From: Phycisphaerales bacterium
Lineage (GTDB): Bacteria; Planctomycetota; Phycisphaerae; Phycisphaerales; UBA1924
DNA: 64,000 bases
Reading direction: 5' to 3'
Assembly (NCBI GenBank): GCA_035627955.1
Contig: DASPKU010000019.1
Coordinates: 124,001-188,000, forward strand
How positions within the stretch are numbered: position 1 is the first letter of the stretch; every line of letters begins with the position of its first letter. Shown piece by piece: positions 50,349 to 59,900 of the stretch. The position numbers and the translations under genes are program-made. The notes beneath the pieces are model-generated. The model was not told where the DNA came from. It saw only the letters and a list, made by a program, of their open reading frames with translations, and did not search any database.

Positions 50349-50954
50349 ATGGACCTCACCGCCCGCGTGCTGGAAGACGACAAGATTCGGCTGGAGCCGC
50401 TGACGCGGGAGCACCTGGCGGAATGGTGCCGCGTGGGGCTGGATGCGGATATCTGGAAGTGGTACACGATCGCCCCGATCACCACGCCCGAGATGATGCG
50501 CGATTACATCGAGCTGCTGCTGAACCAGCAGGCGGAGGGGACGACCATCCCGTTCGTCACGCGCGACAAGGTGAGCGGGCGGGTGGTGGGCGGCACGCGG
50601 TACCTGAACATCGAGCCCGAGCGCCGCAAGGTTGAGATCGGCAGCACCTGGATCGGGCGTGAGTGGCGGCGGACGCACGTCAACTCGCATGCCAAGCTGC
50701 TGATGCTCCGGTACGCCTTCGGGACGCTCGGGTGCGTGCGCGTGGAGCTGCGGACCGATGCGCTCAACGCGCCCTCACGCGCGGCCATCGGAAGGCTGGG
50801 GGCCACATTCGAGGGCATCCTCCGCAAGCACGCGGAGACGGCGTCCGGCCGCTGGCGTGACACGGCCGTATTCAGCATCCTCGACAGCGAGTGGCCGGCC
50901 GTTCGGGCGGGGCTGGAGGCCAGGATCGCCGGGCACGCCGCGGCGAACGCTTAG
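50349..50954 (+). CDS. GNAT N-acetyltransferase (RimJ/RimL type)
   Basis: A 201-residue acetyl-CoA-dependent acetyltransferase. VRLEPLT-type start (DDKIRLEPLTREHLAEWCRV), the acetyl-CoA strand VEIGSTWIGREWRRTHVNSH, LMLRYAFGTLGCVRVELRTD and NAPSRAAIGRLGATFEGILR are typical of the RimJ/RimL subgroup acting on protein N-termini or small molecules. An overlapping GTG at 50328 is the alternative start, but the hexamer before 50349 favours the ATG. Confidence 0.91.
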   Translation: MDLTARVLEDDKIRLEPLTREHLAEWCRVGLDADIWKWYTIAPITTPEMMRDYIELLLNQQAEGTTIPFVTRDKVSGRVVGGTRYLNIEPERRKVEIGSTWIGREWRRTHVNSHAKLLMLRYAFGTLGCVRVELRTDALNAPSRAAIGRLGATFEGILRKHAETASGRWRDTAVFSILDSEWPAVRAGLEARIAGHAAANA

Positions 50955-50957
50955 AAT
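50952..50957 (+). promoter_or_regulatory. -10 hexamer of the ATP-grasp gene
   Basis: TAGAAT overlapping the GNAT stop codon, six bases before the ATG at 50964. It is a five-of-six match to the consensus. Confidence 0.55.
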
Positions 50958-50963
50958 GCCCCC

Positions 50964-51935
50964 ATGCCCGAGCTGAACAAGGACCGCGCGATCGTCCGTA
51001 TCCTGCACGAGGTGGCGGGGGAGCAGGGCGTCCGCGTGGACAGCATCGGCGAGGGGTGGATCCTGCGGCTGACGCGCGGCTCGATGACGCGGTTCCTGCA
51101 CGGCTACGCCCTTGACCTCAACACCGCGGCCACTCACGCGATCGCCAACGACAAGGCGGCGACATCGGATGTGCTCACCGCCGCCGGCATCGCGAATGTC
51201 GAGCACCGGCTCTTCCTGCACCCCAAGATGGCCCAGTTCGTCGTGCACCTGGGCAACTGGGAACCGATGCTGCGGTACGCCCGAGAGCACGCTTTCGACG
51301 TGGTGGTGAAGGACAACCAGGGCACGGGCGGGCGCGGCGTGTACCGGGCACGGAGCGAGGTGCAACTCGAGCAGGCGGTGTACCGGCTGTTCGAGCAGAC
51401 CAACGCGGTGGCGATCTCGCCGTACTTCGAGGCCCCGGTGGAGCACCGGTTCATCATGCTGGGCGGGAAGTGCGAGGCCGCGTACACCAAGCTGCGGCCC
51501 ACGGTGGTGGGCGACGGCAGGCGCACGGTGCTGGAGATCCTCGCGTCGCAGGTGTCGGCGCAGGGGAGCGCCGGGCCCGTGTCGCGCCTGATCGCCAGCA
51601 TGGACGAGGAAGCCGTGGCAGGTCTGGGAGAGGTGCTGCCCGCGGGGACGACGCGCCTGCTGAACTGGCGGCACAACCTGGGGCAGGGGGCGACGGTGCG
51701 GATGCTGGACTGCGCGTCGCGCGAGGCGGAGGCGGGGCTGCGGTTGGCCACGGGCGCGGCGTCAGCGATGAACCTCGCCTACGGGAGCGTGGATGTGATC
51801 GAGACCGCCGCGGGGCCGCGCGTCATGGAAGTGAACAGCGGGCTGATGATGGAGTTCCTGGCGCGGAGCATCGATGGCGGGTACGAGTTGGCGCGCCGGG
51901 TGTACCGGCGGGCGTTTGAGATGATGTTTGCCTGA
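50964..51935 (+). CDS. ATP-grasp ligase, RimK/glutathione-synthetase-like
   Basis: A 323-residue enzyme of the ATP-grasp superfamily that forms an acyl-phosphate and joins it to an amine or thiol. NDKAATSDVLTAAGI starts the pre-ATP helix, DVVVKDNQGTGGRGVYRA is the ATP-binding loop, EHRFIMLGGKCEAAY follows, and MEVNSGLMMEFLAR holds the metal-binding Glu and Asn. Peptide-type tailoring (RimK-like) or amino-acid ligation are the likely chemistries. The stop abuts the convergent M20 stop with no gap. Confidence 0.87.
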   Translation: MPELNKDRAIVRILHEVAGEQGVRVDSIGEGWILRLTRGSMTRFLHGYALDLNTAATHAIANDKAATSDVLTAAGIANVEHRLFLHPKMAQFVVHLGNWEPMLRYAREHAFDVVVKDNQGTGGRGVYRARSEVQLEQAVYRLFEQTNAVAISPYFEAPVEHRFIMLGGKCEAAYTKLRPTVVGDGRRTVLEILASQVSAQGSAGPVSRLIASMDEEAVAGLGEVLPAGTTRLLNWRHNLGQGATVRMLDCASREAEAGLRLATGAASAMNLAYGSVDVIETAAGPRVMEVNSGLMMEFLARSIDGGYELARRVYRRAFEMMFA

Positions 51936-53150
51936 CTACGCCTTGGTCGCCAGCGCCACCATCATCTCGATCCCAGGCGCCAGGGCCTCGTCGTTGAAGT
52001 CAAAGTCCGGCTGGTGCAGCGTGGGGCAGCTCGTTGCGCCCTTGGGCCGCAGGCCCAGCAGGAAGAAGCACGCCTTCGCGTGATCGCCGTAGTACGAGAA
52101 GTCCTCGCCGCCCATGGTGGGCTGGTCGACGGTCTCGACGCGGTCCTCGCCCAGCGTCGCGCGGGCGATTTCGAAGAAGCGCTCAGTCGTGGCCCCGTCG
52201 TTGGCGGTGATGGGGTAGCCCTGATGCCACTGGATTTCGGCGGCGCAGCCCATGGCCTTCGCGGTGTTTTCCACGATCTCGTAGAACCGCTTCTTACCCA
52301 GCACGCGCATGTCCCTGCTCAGGGTGCGCATCGTGCCGATGAAGCGGACCGACTCGGGGATGATGTTGTCCGCGGTGCCGGCGTTGATCGCGCCGATGGA
52401 AACCACGACGCTGTCGAGTGGTCCCACGTTGCGCGACACGATGGTCTGGAGCGCAGTGATGATCTGCGCCGACGCGACGATCGGGTCGTGCCCGTAGTGG
52501 GGGTACGCGCCGTGCGACTGCGTGCCCTTGACCGTGACGACGAAGTCATCGGTCGCCGCCAGCAGCGGCCCGGGGCGGCTGGCCACGTGCCCGAGCTGGA
52601 ACGAGGGCCAGCCGTGCAGGCCGAAGATGGTCTCCACGGGTGAGCCGAGACCGCCGTGGGCTTCGCCCGCGAGGGCGCCCTCGTTGCAGAGCACCTCGGC
52701 GCCGCCGCCGCCCTCTTCCGCGGGCTGGAAGATGAACGTCACCGGACGCGGCCGCTCGAGCCTGGCGAGCACGCGAGCGGCGCCGATGAGGATGGTGGTG
52801 TGCCCGTCATGCCCGCACGCGTGCATGACGCCCTTGGTGCACGACGCGTACGGCTTGCCGGTGCGCTCCTCGATCGGCAGCGCATCCATGTCGGCCCGCA
52901 GGCCGACTGCGCCGCGGCTGGTGGGCTGCGTCGCGGGCAGGTAGCCGATGACACCGGTGCCCCTGGCGAGCCCCGCCTTGAACTCGATGCCAAGCGCCGC
53001 GAGCTCGCGCTGCACCACCTGGCTCGTCCGCCTCTCCTGGTAGGAGAGTTCGGGGTGCTTGTGCAGGTCGCGCCGCAGCTCGATGAGTGAGGGGAGCTCC
53101 GCGCTCAGGATGGACTTCACGGATGGGGCCATGGTTTGGGCAGTCGGCAT
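51936..53150 (-). CDS. M20-family amidohydrolase (hippurate hydrolase-like)
   Basis: A zinc-dependent amidohydrolase, 404 residues. LRRDLHKHPELSYQE, GLRADMDALPIEE, the metal-binding HACGHDGHTT, FQPAEEGGGG (catalytic Glu), FGLHGWP, and GGEDFSYYG near the end give the full ACY1/AmhX/HipO pattern. These enzymes remove acyl groups from amino acids or N-acetyl-diaminopimelate; the precise substrate is unclear. TACCCT eight bases before the ATG suggests a leaderless message. Confidence 0.94.
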   Translation of the reverse strand: MPTAQTMAPSVKSILSAELPSLIELRRDLHKHPELSYQERRTSQVVQRELAALGIEFKAGLARGTGVIGYLPATQPTSRGAVGLRADMDALPIEERTGKPYASCTKGVMHACGHDGHTTILIGAARVLARLERPRPVTFIFQPAEEGGGGAEVLCNEGALAGEAHGGLGSPVETIFGLHGWPSFQLGHVASRPGPLLAATDDFVVTVKGTQSHGAYPHYGHDPIVASAQIITALQTIVSRNVGPLDSVVVSIGAINAGTADNIIPESVRFIGTMRTLSRDMRVLGKKRFYEIVENTAKAMGCAAEIQWHQGYPITANDGATTERFFEIARATLGEDRVETVDQPTMGGEDFSYYGDHAKACFFLLGLRPKGATSCPTLHQPDFDFNDEALAPGIEMMVALATKA

Positions 53151-53158
53151 GCCCGGGA

Positions 53159-53164
53159 AGGGTA
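53159..53164 (-). promoter_or_regulatory. -10 hexamer of the M20 amidohydrolase
   Basis: TACCCT on the minus strand, eight bases before the ATG. Confidence 0.4.
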
Positions 53165-53208
53165 GCAGACTACCGGTGTGCGCCGTTTCCCCGGGATCGG
53201 TCCGCGCA

Positions 53209-53236
53209 GCACGATCACGAAGCGTGATCGTGGCAC
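53209..53236. repeat. Single hairpin of the GTGCCACGATCA family
   Basis: CACGATCACG-AAG-CGTGATCGTG with the GCAC end of the same family as 36441. It lies just past the stop of the HD-GYP-like gene on the minus strand. Confidence 0.75.
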
Positions 53237-53241
53237 AAGCG

Positions 53242-54507
53242 TCAGGCTTTCACCAGAGCAGGTGGCTTGATGGCGCCGTTAGAAAGGGCCTTGCCCACGC
53301 GCGTGAGGTCAAACTCCCCCTCAAACGCGGGGTAGAAGTTGTCGCTGCTCACATCATGCCCGTCGATCTCGGCGACGCATAGCGCGGTCTGCTTGCGCAG
53401 GTCCACGCGGGCGCGGGTGCCGTCGTTCCGCACAGGCGAGTCGATGATCTCGACGACGGGGCGGCAGGGGTCCAGCGGCGACCAGTCCACCACCGCGCCG
53501 TTGCGACCGTCGCTCAGCTTCACCAGCGAGCCCGGGGGGTATGGCGGGGCGACCGCGAAAAGCGCGAGCCGCACTACAGGGTCCAGCCAGTTCGAGTAGG
53601 GCGGCTCCCGCAGCAACTTGAGGGCGCGTACCGCGGGGATGGGCGGTGTGCGCTCATCGCTCGAACCCGGCGCGTGCGCGGGGTATCGCAGGCGGTCGTA
53701 GAGGTCCGCGGCCGCGGCGATGCGGGCGAAGATGTGGATCTGCGATCCCTTGGGCGCGACCAGCCCCGTGCCGTCGCGCTTGGCGGGGAAGCCGGTGCCG
53801 TCGAAGTGCTGGTGGTGGTGGAGCACCACGGCCGCGGCAGCGGGGTCCAGGTCGCCCTTCACCATCTCAAAGCCGAGCTTGACGTGCTCGCGCCAGGCCT
53901 CGTCGTCCTCGCTGTGGGTGCGGTTGTAGCGTTCGAGAACGTCAGGCCCCAGGCGGGTGAGGCCGATGTCGGCGACCATGGCGCCAACGCCCAGGCCGGA
54001 GATCTCGCGGGCGAGCGAGGGCGTGAGCTTGGGCCGCTCCCGCACCAGGTAAAACTCGAGCTTCAGGCCCATGAGCAGGGATAGCACGCTGACGTTGCCG
54101 GCGTGCCGCACGAAGGGGCGGTCGCCGCCGACGAGCTCGGAGATCATCACCGCCGCCTGCGGATTCTCCATCAGGCGCGACAGCACCGACATCACCGCCC
54201 GCTTGTAATCGACAAAGTCCAGCTGAACGGTGCTCTGCACCATCGCGGTGTCGAGCGCGAGGCCCACGGTCGTGGTCAGCTCGCGGTAGCTGGCGAGGAT
54301 GCGCGGGTCCACGAACCTGACAAGCTCCTCGGTGCCAGGGTGCCGTATCCAGACCTCGGGCACGAAGAGCTCGCCCAGGCGCGGGATGGCGTGGCTGTCC
54401 AGCGTGACGCCCGCGCGGAGCAGGATCACGTCGTGGTGGCGGGGGTGGTGCACCGGCAGGGCGAGCACCATCCCGGGCCGGGCTTGAGCGATGCTGACAC
54501 GCAGCAT
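53242..54507 (-). CDS. Degenerate HD-GYP domain protein
   Basis: A 421-residue protein with an N-terminal beta-rich domain (to about residue 85) and an HD-GYP phosphodiesterase-like core. Retained are FVRHAGNVSVLSLLMG, EHVKLGF, the double His in VVLHHHQHFDGTGFP, and AAADLYD. The HDIGK signature is instead ADIGL, so the metal-binding His is Ala and the Lys is lost, and GYP is GFP. It may therefore be a c-di-GMP sensor rather than an active phosphodiesterase. A C-terminal 90-residue domain is unrecognised. Confidence 0.82.
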   Translation of the reverse strand: MLRVSIAQARPGMVLALPVHHPRHHDVILLRAGVTLDSHAIPRLGELFVPEVWIRHPGTEELVRFVDPRILASYRELTTTVGLALDTAMVQSTVQLDFVDYKRAVMSVLSRLMENPQAAVMISELVGGDRPFVRHAGNVSVLSLLMGLKLEFYLVRERPKLTPSLAREISGLGVGAMVADIGLTRLGPDVLERYNRTHSEDDEAWREHVKLGFEMVKGDLDPAAAAVVLHHHQHFDGTGFPAKRDGTGLVAPKGSQIHIFARIAAAADLYDRLRYPAHAPGSSDERTPPIPAVRALKLLREPPYSNWLDPVVRLALFAVAPPYPPGSLVKLSDGRNGAVVDWSPLDPCRPVVEIIDSPVRNDGTRARVDLRKQTALCVAEIDGHDVSSDNFYPAFEGEFDLTRVGKALSNGAIKPPALVKA

Positions 54508-54636
54508 GCCAGATTCATCGACGCGCGACGGACCGCACTGCGCCGCTCGTCGCGCGATTGCGGTTATAGGAACCGCGTAACCCGTAGGGGTGCGCCGCCA
54601 GAGCGCCGGACTTGCCCAGCTTGCCGCGGAAGAGGC

Positions 54637-55596
54637 TCAGCGGGCCAGGAGGTTGAACGTCGCGGGTGGCATGGGCTGCACAACCAGCACGACGCGGGTG
54701 TTGCGGCGTCCGCCCGTGGCAACGTCGGTCATCATCACCTCGCCCAGGCTGGGCGTCGTGGGCAGCGGCGGGCCCAGGGAGCTGAACGTCCCCTCGGCAC
54801 TCGCGGGCTCCTCCTCGGGTGTCGATGCCTTCCACTCGGTCTCGGGCTTTTCGGGGACGATGAGCAGCACGTCGTCCGTGGACATCGAGGATTCGAGCAG
54901 CAGGCGAGGGAAGAGCACGCCCTCGTCGTGCAGGGCGGGCTTGGGCTTGAGCAGCGCGGCGATGTCGCCCCGGTCCGATGGCGGCACGTGCTGAGGCATC
55001 AGCTCGATCTGCACCGCGCCGGGGATGGAGCCGCTCGTGAGGCCAGGGGCCGCAGGAACAGAGCTGAGCGCCGGGCCGACCCAGCATCGCAGCAGCAGCC
55101 GCAGCGAGCCCGAGCTGAGCGTGACGCCGCCATCATCGGTGCTGACCGGCTGCACGCCCTGCCACTGCGGGCCCTGCATCGCCTCGATCCAGCGCGGGGC
55201 CTCGCCGACCCACTGCTGGCGGATGGGGCCGCTGATCCGGAGGCGCTCGCGCACCTGATCGATGTCAGCCCGCGGGATGCACACGAGGCGCAGGCCGCAC
55301 GCCTTCCACCGCTCGCGGCTCTCCCGCGAGACTGGAACGGCGCGGTTGAGGTAAGGGGCAAGCACATCAGCGATCGGGCGGGTATCGGCACCCACAGTAC
55401 GAGCGACCTCGCCGGTGGCGAGCCGATCGTCAAAAGGGTTGTCGTCGACCACCCACCACGCGAGCTCGACGCCAACGCCGGGGCCGCGCACGCCGGGGCT
55501 GGGGGGCGGGGCTGGTGCGGGCGCGGGCCTGGACGCACAGCCGCCGACCATGAGGGTCGTGAACAGGAGTGCGGGGATGGCCAGGCGGGCGGTCAT
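54637..55596 (-). CDS. Putative lipoprotein, unknown function
   Basis: A 319-residue exported protein. The signal peptide ends at the lipobox VGGC (residues 17-20), then a Pro/Ala linker. The soluble part is beta-rich, contains RLVCIPRADIDQVRERL and a Glu/Pro/Ser-rich loop, and ends with strands VVLVVQPMPPATFNL. It starts six bases beyond the stop of the LOG-family gene on the same strand, so the two form an operon. No family recognised. Confidence 0.68.
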   Translation of the reverse strand: MTARLAIPALLFTTLMVGGCASRPAPAPAPPPSPGVRGPGVGVELAWWVVDDNPFDDRLATGEVARTVGADTRPIADVLAPYLNRAVPVSRESRERWKACGLRLVCIPRADIDQVRERLRISGPIRQQWVGEAPRWIEAMQGPQWQGVQPVSTDDGGVTLSSGSLRLLLRCWVGPALSSVPAAPGLTSGSIPGAVQIELMPQHVPPSDRGDIAALLKPKPALHDEGVLFPRLLLESSMSTDDVLLIVPEKPETEWKASTPEEEPASAEGTFSSLGPPLPTTPSLGEVMMTDVATGGRRNTRVVLVVQPMPPATFNLLAR

Positions 55597-55602
55597 CGGG
55601 TC

Positions 55603-56793
55603 TCAGACGATCGGGCCACCGGTGGGCGGGCCAACCAGCACGGTTGGAGGCGGCACATCAGCGGTCGGCGCAGGCTCCATGTCGTTGATCCGGTCGATCA
55701 GCCGGCGGATGAGCCCGAACTTGTGCTTGGTGTGCTTGAACACCAGGCGCGGCAGGGCGTGGTGCTCGTCCTCACCCTCGAGCGGGCCCAGCACCTGTGA
55801 CATGCTGCCGCCTTCCTTGATCAGTACGCGGAACTCGTCGCGCAGTTTCTCCACATCCTCGCCACGCAGCGGCTTGTGCATGCGGATGACGAGATCGTCC
55901 CGAACGTACCGCGACGAGTGGTAGTTGCGGTAGAACCGCACGATGTGCTTGACGGCGTCGGCGGGGTCCTTTGCGATGTAGTAGATCGCCGGATCCTCGG
56001 GGCTGATCCAGCCGCGGGCCAGGAGCTGCTCCTTGACCCACTTCTCCCACGACAGCCAGTAGTCGTTGCCCGCGCCCTCGACCATCACGATGGGCATGGG
56101 GGTGGACTTGCCCGTCTGCACCAGCGTGAGGGCCTCGTAGGCCTCATCCAGCGTGCCGAAGCCGCCCGGGAAGAGGGCGACCGCTTCCGCCTGGCTGAGG
56201 AACATCAGCTTGCGGGTGAAGAAGTAGCGGAACTGGATCAACTTTTCATCACCCGCGATGACCTGGTTGGCCGTGGTCTCGAAGGGCAGGCGGATCGCGA
56301 CGCCGAAGCTGCTCTTGCGGCCCGGCCCCACGTGCCCGGCCTGCATGATGCCCAGCCCCGCGCCCGTGATGCTCATCCAGCCGGCCTCGGACATCAGGCG
56401 GCTAAACTCCACGCACGCGTGATAATCGGGGTGGTCCTCGGGGGTGCGGGCGGAGCCGAAGATCGTGACCTTGTGCGGGTCCTTGTACTTGCCGAAGATC
56501 CGGTAGGCGTACCGCATCTCCTTGACCGAGTTGGTCAGGAGCTTGAGCTCGCCGGTGTCGCGCCCGTCGGGAATCAGCTTGAGGCCGGTCTGGAGCAGTT
56601 CGCGCACCAGGCGGGCCGCGAAGGAGCCGGGCACGCCCCCGGTCTGCTCGATGAGGGCGTCCAGCTGCGCGGCGATATCGGGGTCATCGGCACGCCGGGC
56701 CTTGGGGCTGACGGGTCCACCGGCCCGCTCCGCCGCGGCGTCGGCCAGCGGCTCACGGGGCTCGGCAATCTCTCCACGTTGATCAATGGGCAT
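55603..56793 (-). CDS. LOG-family protein (Rossmann nucleotide-binding)
   Basis: A 396-residue member of the LOG/TIGR00730 family, cytokinin riboside 5'-monophosphate phosphoribohydrolase-like. TIFGSARTPEDHPDY opens the Rossmann fold, SITGAGLGIMQAG and the catalytic PGGFGTLDEAYEALT motif follow. N-terminal (about 80 residues) and C-terminal (about 100 residues) extensions make it longer than the usual 180-250 residues. Bacterial members act on AMP or related nucleotides. The downstream lipoprotein gene is probably co-transcribed. Confidence 0.92.
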   Translation of the reverse strand: MPIDQRGEIAEPREPLADAAAERAGGPVSPKARRADDPDIAAQLDALIEQTGGVPGSFAARLVRELLQTGLKLIPDGRDTGELKLLTNSVKEMRYAYRIFGKYKDPHKVTIFGSARTPEDHPDYHACVEFSRLMSEAGWMSITGAGLGIMQAGHVGPGRKSSFGVAIRLPFETTANQVIAGDEKLIQFRYFFTRKLMFLSQAEAVALFPGGFGTLDEAYEALTLVQTGKSTPMPIVMVEGAGNDYWLSWEKWVKEQLLARGWISPEDPAIYYIAKDPADAVKHIVRFYRNYHSSRYVRDDLVIRMHKPLRGEDVEKLRDEFRVLIKEGGSMSQVLGPLEGEDEHHALPRLVFKHTKHKFGLIRRLIDRINDMEPAPTADVPPPTVLVGPPTGGPIV

Positions 56794-56930
56794 TCGTTCT
56801 CACCTGTCCGCAGCCTGAGCGTCCCCAAAGCGGGGCGCGGGGGGAAGTGTACACCACGGCGGACGGAAACCGACCCCGACAGGCCCCGCACCGGGCCAAT
56901 CACCGGCCCGAGCCAGACTGATGGCCCGCT

Positions 56931-59900
56931 TCACCGCCCCCGCGGGCGCACGCCCTCGCGCCCGTTCTGCCGCTGGCGGCGCGGGTCGCTGGCCGCGCGG
57001 GCCTCGATCTGTTCGAGGCGGCGGTCCTGGGCGGTGGGGGGGCCGCCGAAGATCCGCTCCAGGAAGCGGCGGGGGCCGGGGAGGGGCCGCACCCGGATCT
57101 GCGGGTCGCCCAGCGTGCCCCGGACCTCGGCCAGCAGCAGTTCGTCCCGCACGCCCTCAATCAGGCCGGTGAAGATCGGGATGCGGGCGCGGTTCTTGGT
57201 CTTGAAGCGGAGGTTGAGCCCCATGTCGGGGAACGTCGCGCTCCCGTAGCCGAACACGCTCACTGACGATGACGACATCGCCAGCTCGGTGAACACCGCC
57301 TGGTCCCCCTGGAGGTAGAAGTCGGCCACGGCGTAGTCCAGCCGCTCATTGATGGGCAGCTGGAGGTTCATCACGCGGATGAGCGGGATCAGCAGGGGCA
57401 GGTTGACGATCCGGCCGCCGCCGACGGTGAGCGTGCCCCGCCCGCGGCGCGAGAGCGGCTCGCCGACAATCCCTCCGAGGCTCAGGCCGGCATCGAGGCG
57501 CCCACGCGACTCGTCGGGCATCTCACGCAGTCTGGGCGGGCCGACGCCGGCGCCGATCTCAAAGTCGGCGATGAGCGATGCGAGCCGCACGTCCGAAGCC
57601 TGGATCTGCGCCTCGAACCGCCGTTTGCCGCTGCGCGGGAACGGCGGCTGGAGCCGTGCGGAACCGGCGACGCGACCGCCGTGGCAATCAGCGGAGATGA
57701 GCGGGATGACCACCGCGCCGTCCTCGCCGCTGGTAACGCGGATGCGCCCGTTGCTCATGCTGATGCCCGACGCGTCGAAGTAGTCCAGCAGCGCCCACAG
57801 CTGGAAGTCGGTCGGAGCCTCGGGCGAAGCCTGCGAGACGGTGTACTCCACACCGCCCTCGACGTGGTTGACCTCGACGCCAATGTTGAGCTTGGCGTTG
57901 CGCACGTTCACGCGACCCTTGGCCCGGTACGCGGTGAGGTCGCCCGCCTGGTTGAACACGAGCGAGATGTCGTTGTCCTGCACCGCCACGCCCCCCGCGG
58001 CATCGAAGGCGAGCGCCGCCATCTGATCGCGCACCGCAACGGGCAGCAGGGCGACGAAGTCGTGGGGCACGCCGTTGGTCCCCGCGTTGAGCGTGAACTG
58101 GAGCGAGGTGCCGCCGTCGGGGTTGGTGATCCAGTTGCCGTCGGCCGTGGCGGACCACTGCGGCGCGGTGATGCCCAGCCCCAGGGCCCGCCCCTGCCCC
58201 ATTCCAAATTCGAGCGAGCCGGTGACGGCCGGGAAGGTGAGGACCGTGCCGTCGTACACAAGGCTCAGGCTGCGTGGCCAAAGCTTCGCGTTGACGTCCC
58301 ACCCGCCCTGCGGCGTGCCTCCGGCGGTGACCTCCGCGTCGAAGCGGCCCTTGGGGCGTGCCTCTGAGAAGAAGCCGACGACCCCTCCGGGCGCGTGCTG
58401 GGCCAGGAGACCGAGGGTGAGGGCCGAGTCGAACTGCGCGCCCGTGATGGACGCGGACAGCGGCGAACCGCTCACGGGCTTGCCATCCAGTCCGATGCTG
58501 CCGTTGGCGCGGAAGTCAGCGGGCTGTTCGTCGTTGAACCGGAGTACGCCCGCGAGCCCCTGCACGTTGACAATGCCGCGCTCGGCCCCCGGGCTGGTGA
58601 TCGTCACGCCGCCGACGCTGCCCTCGAGCTCCAGCCGCCCCGCTGCGTAATCAACCTGGAAGCGGTGCGGCTTGTCGGCCATGACGACGGTCTGAACGCG
58701 CTCGCTGCCGAGATGCTGCGAGACCGTCGTGCGGATGTCCAGCTCGCCGCTGGGGCGGTAGGTCTGCCGCAGCTCTCGCACCGCCTTCGCAGGCTCGGGC
58801 GCGAAGACCTCGATGAGGTCCTCCACCGGGAGCGAGACATCCAGCGGGTCGGCGGTGACTGTCGCAGAGAGGCCGCCCACCGGCGCGGGCTTGCTGGAGT
58901 CGGTACGGATGGGCATGCTGAGCCGCACCTGTGCGCGGGAGGGCTCGACGTTCGGCTGTGGGGGCCGCGCGTGGCCGACGTCGGTCGTGAGATTCAGCGC
59001 GAGCGAGTCCTGCGTGATGGTGAGGTCGCCCGTCGCGGTCGCGAGGTTCAGGCGTGGCGGGCTGGTGTCGCCCTCAGCCCGGACCGCCGGCGCCGCCGTG
59101 AGCCCCTTCAGAGTCGCCTTCACCTCAAAGCCGGGCTCCTGCGCGGGCGTCATCCCGATGGTGACCTTCACATCGCCGGAGCCGCGGGCATTGAGGGCCC
59201 GCAGCATCTGCTGCACGGAGAGGCCGCCCTCCTCGGGCACCGCGTCAGGGATCGCGTGGATCAGCAGGTCGTCCAGCGGAACATCCGTGGCCGTGATGGC
59301 GATGTCGGGGATGAAGGGCAGGTCGGGGTCTTCGATGCGATCGAAGTCCACGCGGGCGGTGACGCGCCCCGCCCCGCCGTTGAGCCCGCGGATCGATCCG
59401 CCCTCGACGGTGGCGCCCACGTCCTTCTTGATGATGGTGAGGTCGCGGGCGATGATGGGGTAGGGGAACTGGTCGGCGACGATGCCGGCTTCCGCGAGCT
59501 TGATCGTCTCGACGTCGAACCACTCCGAGTCCGGCCCCGCGGCCCGCGTGACCTTCACGTTCACGTTGGCCCGTCCCCCGAGATCGAACACCGGGCGCCT
59601 CAGGACCGTTCGCAACGCCTGCACGCGGGCAGTCTCCCCTTCACCTGAAGCCAGGGCCTTGTCCAGCTCCGCCTGCGCCTGCTGGTGCTGGTCGCGGCTG
59701 GCCACCAGCCCCGCCTCGATCAGCTCGCGGTAACGCTCCCCATTGAACAGCTCGTCGATGATGCGCCGCCGCTTGCCCAGGGCGCGGTACAGCCGATGGT
59801 CCACCGGGATGTTGGTAGCATCCACGTTGATATCAACGAAAGCGTCGTCAGTGGGCGGCGCGATCACGCCAGAGGCCGTCATGCCAACCCCGCCGGGCGC

